Source of the DNA: Sphaerisporangium siamense
GTDB lineage: Bacteria; Actinomycetota; Actinomycetes; Streptosporangiales; Streptosporangiaceae
NCBI RefSeq assembly: GCF_014205275.1
Contig: NZ_JACHND010000001.1
Coordinates: 5,394,001 to 5,458,000 of the forward strand
Length of the DNA: 64,000 nt
Direction: 5' to 3'
Shown here in pieces: positions 59,516-64,000 of this stretch. Each line of letters opens with the position of its first letter. Position 1 is the first letter of the stretch. The notes beneath the pieces were generated by a model. That model had not been told where the DNA came from and did no database searches. It saw only the letters and a program-made list of their open reading frames with translations. A program made the position numbers and the translations under genes.

Positions 59516-60958
59516 ATGGAGCGCTATCTGAGCGGGCCGCAGCTCGCCAGGCTCGTCGAGATCCCCGCCGGCGCACGCCCCTACTACCGGGCCCTGGCCC
59601 GGTCGGTGCGCACGCTCGTGCTCGACGGCCGCCTGCCCACGCGGGTGCGCATGCCCGCCGAACGCCACCTGGCCGAGGCCCTCGGCGTCAGCCGCACCAC
59701 CGTCACCGCCGCCTACGACCGGCTGCGCGAGCAGGGCTACCTGGAGAGCCGCCAGGGCGCGGGAAGCTGGACGGCGCTGCCCGCGCCCGGCGCGCTCGGC
59801 ACCGAGAACCCCTGGACGTTCGCCGACGGCGACGACGGCCGGCTCCCGCTGCACTCCGCCGCGCCGCCCGCGACGGCGCTGCTCCCCGAGGCCCTGGCCG
59901 GTGCCGCCGAGGACTACCCCCGCTACGGGCTCGGCACCGGCTACGACCCGGTGGGCATCCGGCCGCTGCGAGAGGCCATCGCCGCCCGGTACGTCGCCAG
60001 GGGCCTGCCCACCCGGCCCGACCAGATCCTGGTCACGCTCGGCGCCCAGCACGGCACCCACCTGCTGATGTCCCTGCTCGCCGGGCCGGGCGACCCCGTG
60101 CTCGTCGAGTCGCCCACCTATCCGCACGCGCTGGACGCGGCGCGGGCCCGTGGCGCGCGGCTGGTGCCCGTCGGCGTGCAGGAGGACGGGCCGCCCATGG
60201 ACCTGGTGCGCTCCGCCCTGCGCCAGTCGGCCGCCCGGCTCGCCTACGTCATCCCCGACTTCCAGAACCCGACGGGGGTGCTGATGCCCGACGCCGTCCG
60301 CGCGGCCCTGACCGAGGCGGCGCGCCGGCACGACACGACGCTGATCGTGGACGAGAGCTGGGCCGAGATGGCGACCGACGAGGTGCCCCCGGTCTCCCCG
60401 CTCGCGGCCTTCGACACCGACGGCCGGGTGATCAGCGTCGGGTCGGCGTCCAAGCTGTGGTGGGGCGGCCTGCGCATCGGGTGGATCCGCGCCACGGCCG
60501 CGCTGGTGCGGCGCCTGGTCGCGGTGCGCGCCTCGGTCGACATCGCCGCGCCGCTGTTCGAGCAGCTCGTGGTGACCCGCCTGTTCGCGCGGGTCGAGGA
60601 GGTCAGGGCCGAGCGCCGCCGCACGATCACCGCCTCGCGGACGGCGCTGGTGGAGTCGCTGCGCGAGCGGATCCCCGAGTGGCGGTTCACCCTGCCCCGC
60701 GGCGGCGCCTCGCTGTGGGTGTGCCTGGACGCCCCGGTCGCCACGCCCCTGGCCGACGCGGCCGCCGCCTGCGGCGTGCGGCTGGCCCCGGGCCCGTGGT
60801 TCGGCGTGGACGGCACGCTGGAGCGGTACCTGCGCCTGCCCTACACGATGTCCCCGGTGGCGCTCACCGAGGCGGTCCGCCGCCTGGACGTGGCCCGCAC
60901 GCTCGGCCCCGGCGCCGTCCCCTGCCGTCCCGGCGCGCCGCTGACGCCCACGCTGTGA
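59516..60958 (+). CDS. MocR-type regulator (GntR helix-turn-helix fused to class I aminotransferase)
   Basis: A 480-residue fusion: GntR winged helix at about 15-85 (RHLAEALGVSRTTVTAAYDR), linker, then an aminotransferase fold with PLP lysine K313 (VGSASKLWWGGLRIGW) and the DFQNPTG cofactor motif. MocR proteins use PLP or a PLP adduct as effector. Divergence from a YczE-like gene marks it as YczR-like. It ends convergently, seven bases from the peptide transporter. Confidence 0.92.
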   Translation: MERYLSGPQLARLVEIPAGARPYYRALARSVRTLVLDGRLPTRVRMPAERHLAEALGVSRTTVTAAYDRLREQGYLESRQGAGSWTALPAPGALGTENPWTFADGDDGRLPLHSAAPPATALLPEALAGAAEDYPRYGLGTGYDPVGIRPLREAIAARYVARGLPTRPDQILVTLGAQHGTHLLMSLLAGPGDPVLVESPTYPHALDAARARGARLVPVGVQEDGPPMDLVRSALRQSAARLAYVIPDFQNPTGVLMPDAVRAALTEAARRHDTTLIVDESWAEMATDEVPPVSPLAAFDTDGRVISVGSASKLWWGGLRIGWIRATAALVRRLVAVRASVDIAAPLFEQLVVTRLFARVEEVRAERRRTITASRTALVESLRERIPEWRFTLPRGGASLWVCLDAPVATPLADAAAACGVRLAPGPWFGVDGTLERYLRLPYTMSPVALTEAVRRLDVARTLGPGAVPCRPGAPLTPTL

Positions 60959-60965
60959 GGCGGGC

Positions 60966-62450
60966 CTAGGCCGGCACCTCGCCCATCAGCACGCGCAGCC
61001 GCCGCGAGAAGCCCAGCAGCACCGCCGCGGCGGCCACGGCGATCACGGCCAGCGTGGCGAAGTAGGCGGGCTCGGACATGTGCCCGAGCAGCCGCGCGGT
61101 CTGGCCGCCGATCGCGTCGCCGACGGCGAACGACAGGAACCACACCCCGAGCATCTGGCTCCGGAACGCGCGCGGGGCCAGCTCGGTGGTCACCGACAGG
61201 CCCACCGGGCTGAGCGACAGCTCCCCGAACACCTGGATCAGGTACACCAGGAACAGCCACCACACCGAGATCCTGCCGGACTGGGCCAGGTGGGCCGCGT
61301 AGGCCATCACCAGGAAGCTCGCGCCGACCAGGAACAGCCCGGCGGAGAACTTCTGCGCGGCCCCCACCCGGGCGCCGAGCCGCACCCACAGGGCCGCGAA
61401 CACCGGCACGAAGATCAGGATCAGCAGCGGGTTGAACGACTGGGTGGTCGCGGCGGTGATGGAGTGCCCGAAGAGCCGCAGGTCGGTCTTCTCGGCCGCG
61501 AAGTCGTTGAGCACGGTGGGGGCCAGGTCGTAGATCATCCAGAACACGGCGGCGGCGGCGAACAGCCAGACGTACGCCTTCATCTTCGTCCGCTCGCCGG
61601 AGGTCAGGTTGTGGCTGCCGAGCAGGATGTAGGCGAAGTAGGCGATCGGCACCAGGATCGTGACCACGGTGAGCGCGACCGTGAACCTGTCGATGGTGAG
61701 CGTGCCCGACAGCGCCCACAGGCCGAGGGCGAGCGCCGTGGTCGCGAGCCCGGCGACCGCCATGCTGCCGAAGCGGCGGCCCTCCTCCGGCGTGAGGCGG
61801 TGGCCCGGCTCGTCGCCGGCCCCGCGCAGGTGCCGTCCGCCGAGGGCGTACTGGGTCAGGCCGATGGCCATGCCGACGGCGGCGGCGCCGAAGCCGAGGT
61901 GCCACCTGCCGTCCTTGGCCAGGTTGCTGACGACGTAGGGGGCGGCGAAGGCGCCGAGGTTGATGCCCAGGTAGAAGATGGAGAATCCGGCGTCGCGCCG
62001 CGCGTTGTCGCCCTCGGGGTACAACCGGCCGACCATGGTCGAGATGTTCGGCTTGAGCAGGCCGGTGCCGGCCACGATCAGCCCCAGGCCCAGCCACACC
62101 AGCGTGGCCCCCTCGATCGGGACGGCCATGCAGATGTGCCCGAGCATGATCACGCAGCCACCGGCGAGCACCGCCTTGCGCGCGCCGAGCACCCGGTCGG
62201 CCAGCCATCCGCCGGGCAGCGCCAGCAGGTAGACCAGCGCGCCGTAGACGCCGACGACCGCGGTCGCGGTGGTCTTGGGCAGGCCGAGCCCGCCGCCGGA
62301 CACCGTGGCGACCAGGAAGAAGAACAGGATGGCGCGCAGCCCGTAGAAGCTGAAGCGCTCCCACATCTCGGTCATGAAAAGCGTGACGATGCCGCGCGGA
62401 TGACCGAAGATCGTTCTCTCCCGCGCGCGCTGGCCGGCCTCTACGGACAT
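60966..62450 (-). CDS. POT/PTR2-family proton-dependent peptide transporter
   Basis: A 494-residue major-facilitator transporter with 12-14 helices. The POT signature is present: EMWERFSFYG (the ExxER proton site), GGWLADRVLGARKA, and FSIFYLGINLGAFAAPYV. It imports di- and tripeptides with protons. ATG 62450 is used. Confidence 0.93.
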   Translation of the reverse strand: MSVEAGQRARERTIFGHPRGIVTLFMTEMWERFSFYGLRAILFFFLVATVSGGGLGLPKTTATAVVGVYGALVYLLALPGGWLADRVLGARKAVLAGGCVIMLGHICMAVPIEGATLVWLGLGLIVAGTGLLKPNISTMVGRLYPEGDNARRDAGFSIFYLGINLGAFAAPYVVSNLAKDGRWHLGFGAAAVGMAIGLTQYALGGRHLRGAGDEPGHRLTPEEGRRFGSMAVAGLATTALALGLWALSGTLTIDRFTVALTVVTILVPIAYFAYILLGSHNLTSGERTKMKAYVWLFAAAAVFWMIYDLAPTVLNDFAAEKTDLRLFGHSITAATTQSFNPLLILIFVPVFAALWVRLGARVGAAQKFSAGLFLVGASFLVMAYAAHLAQSGRISVWWLFLVYLIQVFGELSLSPVGLSVTTELAPRAFRSQMLGVWFLSFAVGDAIGGQTARLLGHMSEPAYFATLAVIAVAAAAVLLGFSRRLRVLMGEVPA

Positions 62451-62756
62451 GCCGGTACGCCCCCGTTTCGCTCAGGTGCCGCGATCTCCCCCGAGACCGC
62501 GTGATCGCCTCCGGACGGGCGTCAGGCACGCTCCGACCAGATGGGCCGATTGTCCTGAATATCCGAAAAAGTGCTCACTGTACAAATATGGGCGCTCGCT
62601 GTCCGTCTACCTGATCACGCCGCGTGGCCGTCCGGACACCCCCCGGGGCCGCCGGGAGGAGGGGCGTCCCTTCTCACCCGCGAGGTCTTGTCTGCCATGA
62701 ACGCCTGTGGTGCGATGCATGCCACCTGTGCACGCGGGATCACCAGGAGGCGCGAC
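62451..62756. other. Intergenic region between divergent transporter and acyl-CoA synthetase genes
   Basis: No gene is supported. The part at 62548-62592 is relatively AT-rich and likely holds promoters (GTACAAATATGG near 62580). A GC-rich stretch at 62632-62672 could fold. CAGGAGG at 62744-62750 is the ribosome site of the downstream gene. Confidence 0.5.
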
Positions 62757-64000
62757 ATGGCCGACCCCCGGGTCATTGCGGAACGTTCCGAGATCGAGGC
62801 CGAGATCGCCGGCCGCACCATCTGCGATCAGCTCAAGCTCACGGCCGAGCGCTTCCCCGACGCCCCAGCCTACTCCGACCCCGCGCCCGAAGGCGGCTGG
62901 ACCACCCTGACCTACGCCGAGGCCCGCCGCCGCGTCCTCGCGATCGCCGCGGGCTTCGCCGCGCTCGGCCTCGGCCCCGGCGAGGCCGTCGCGCTCATGA
63001 TGGTGAACCGCAGCGAGCACGTCCTGGCCGACCTCGGCGCCGTCCACGCCGGCGGCGTGGCCTGCTCGATCTACTCGACCTTCGCCCCCGACCAGGTCGC
63101 CTTCGTCGCCGGGGACGTCGGCGCCCGCATCGCGGTGCTCGGCGGCCCCGACGACCTCGACCGCTGGCGGCAGGTCCTGGCGGGGCCCGGCGGCCCGCGC
63201 AAGGTCATCGTGCTGTCCGGCGCCCCCGAGGGCGAGCGGTTCATGAGCTGGGACGACTTCCTCGCGCTCGGCGAGCGCGAGCTGGCGCGCGACCCGGCGG
63301 CCGTGGAGGCCCGCGCCGCCGCCGTCACCGCGGGCGACGTGCTCAGCGTGCTGTACACCTCCGGCACCACCGGCGACCCCAAGGGCGTGCCGCTCACCCA
63401 CGCCGGCATCTTCTACGAGGTCGTGGGCACCGACCGCCTGACCCGGCTGCCCGAGCGCGGCCCGCAGATCTCCTACCTGACCTACGCCCACATCGCCGAG
63501 CGCGTGCTCAGCCTGTACCTGCCGCTGTTCAAGGTCTCCCACATCCACTTCTGCACCGACATGGCCCAGCTCGGCGCCGTCCTCGGCCAGGTCAAGCCCG
63601 TGCTCTTCTTCGGCGTGCCGCGCGTCTGGGAGAAGATGATGGCCCGCCTGCAGGCGCTGCTCAGCACCCAGCCGGAGGAACAGCAGGACCAGGTGCGCGC
63701 CGCCATGGCCGCCGGCCTCGCGTACGTGGAGGCGCTGCAGTACGGCCGCACGCCGTCCCCCGAGGTCACCGCGGCCTACGACCGCGCCGACGCGGCCCTG
63801 CTGGCGATCATCCGGTCCATGATCGGCTTCGAGAACGCCCGCTGGCTGGCCACGGCGGCGGCGCCCATGCCGCTGGAGGTGCAGCGCTTCTTCGCCGGCC
63901 TCGGCATGAAGGTCCTGGACGTGTACGGCATGACCGAGACCAGCGGGGCGTTCACCGCCAACAGCGACGGCGAGTTCAAGCTCGGCACGGTCGGGCGGCC
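62757..64000 (+). CDS. Long-chain acyl-CoA synthetase (AMP-forming), truncated by window end
   Basis: At least 414 codons, open at position 64000. The start ATG 62757 has CAGGAGG six bases upstream. Features: ICDQLKLTAERFPDAPAYSD at the N-terminus, P-loop LYTSGTTGDPKGVPLTHAG, then YLTYAHIAERVLSLYLPL (the FadD15-type signature), PVLFFGVPRVWEKM and VLDVYGMTETSGAF. This is the FadD15/ACSL branch that activates long-chain fatty acids. The C-terminal adenylation lid lies beyond the window. Confidence 0.92.
   Translation, partial: MADPRVIAERSEIEAEIAGRTICDQLKLTAERFPDAPAYSDPAPEGGWTTLTYAEARRRVLAIAAGFAALGLGPGEAVALMMVNRSEHVLADLGAVHAGGVACSIYSTFAPDQVAFVAGDVGARIAVLGGPDDLDRWRQVLAGPGGPRKVIVLSGAPEGERFMSWDDFLALGERELARDPAAVEARAAAVTAGDVLSVLYTSGTTGDPKGVPLTHAGIFYEVVGTDRLTRLPERGPQISYLTYAHIAERVLSLYLPLFKVSHIHFCTDMAQLGAVLGQVKPVLFFGVPRVWEKMMARLQALLSTQPEEQQDQVRAAMAAGLAYVEALQYGRTPSPEVTAAYDRADAALLAIIRSMIGFENARWLATAAAPMPLEVQRFFAGLGMKVLDVYGMTETSGAFTANSDGEFKLGTVGR

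Overview
The window is about 73% G+C and carries tightly packed genes with 4-base ATGA or GTGA overlaps. It has an actinobacterial Suf operon with a SufR regulator, an acVLRF1-type release factor, a DUF574-type methyltransferase and TTA codons confined to a few genes. This points to a filamentous high-GC actinobacterium (Streptomyces or Streptosporangiales type); I cannot name the genus. I saw no tRNA, rRNA, CRISPR array, insertion sequence or phage gene. Layout: (1) 1-2032: an ABC-2 exporter pair cut by the window start, and a two-domain glyoxalase-fold protein. (2) 2083-8689: the Fe-S assembly operon sufR-sufB-sufD-Rieske ferredoxin-sufC-sufS-sufU-(mini ORF)-sufT. An IdeR/DmdR-like iron box and a perfect ACACT-N5-TGTGA SufR-type operator precede it. 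(3) 9005-12104: a DEAD-box RNA helicase behind a structured leader with its own short ORF, then hisE-hisG and a U-tract terminator. (4) 12133-40718: a catabolic island of about 28.6 kb, the most interesting part of the window. (5) 40838-44364: an ABC transporter with a DesK/DesR-like two-component system. (6) 44409-64000: mostly chromosomal genes: methyltransferase, EAL-CBS protein, acVLRF1, orphan kinase, ABC-F protein, small HTH protein, enoyl-CoA hydratase, ABC exporter, sulfotransferase, LD-carboxypeptidase, GH15 trehalase/glucoamylase, a YczE/MocR pair, a POT peptide transporter and a truncated acyl-CoA synthetase. The island encodes: a P450 with two ferredoxins and a reductase; a StyA/indole-monooxygenase-like flavoprotein with a flavin reductase that is fused to a GntR/FCD regulator; an SDR dehydrogenase; an arylsulfotransferase-like protein; two SsuA/NMT1-type binding proteins with one permease pair and one ATPase; a cyclase-family (isatin hydrolase/kynurenine formamidase-like) hydrolase; a metallo-beta-lactamase-fold hydrolase; a CrtI-like FAD oxidoreductase; an LLM flavin monooxygenase; an aldehyde dehydrogenase; a 2-aminobenzoate/benzoate-CoA ligase-like enzyme; a PaaX-type repressor; a benzoylformate-decarboxylase-like ThDP enzyme; a nitrilase; and a gentisate dioxygenase - FAH hydrolase - maleate isomerase set. 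My working model (inference) is uptake and breakdown of an indolic or related N-aromatic compound: indole-type oxidation (StyA/reductase/SDR), isatin-ring opening (cyclase), decarboxylation of the alpha-keto acid isatinate (ThDP enzyme), oxidation of the aldehyde (ALDH), CoA activation of anthranilate, and a gentisate lower pathway ending in pyruvate and fumarate. The hydroxylation that would link anthranilate to gentisate is not identified. A motif resembling ACACCTCA recurs in seven promoter regions of the island and looks like a shared regulator site.
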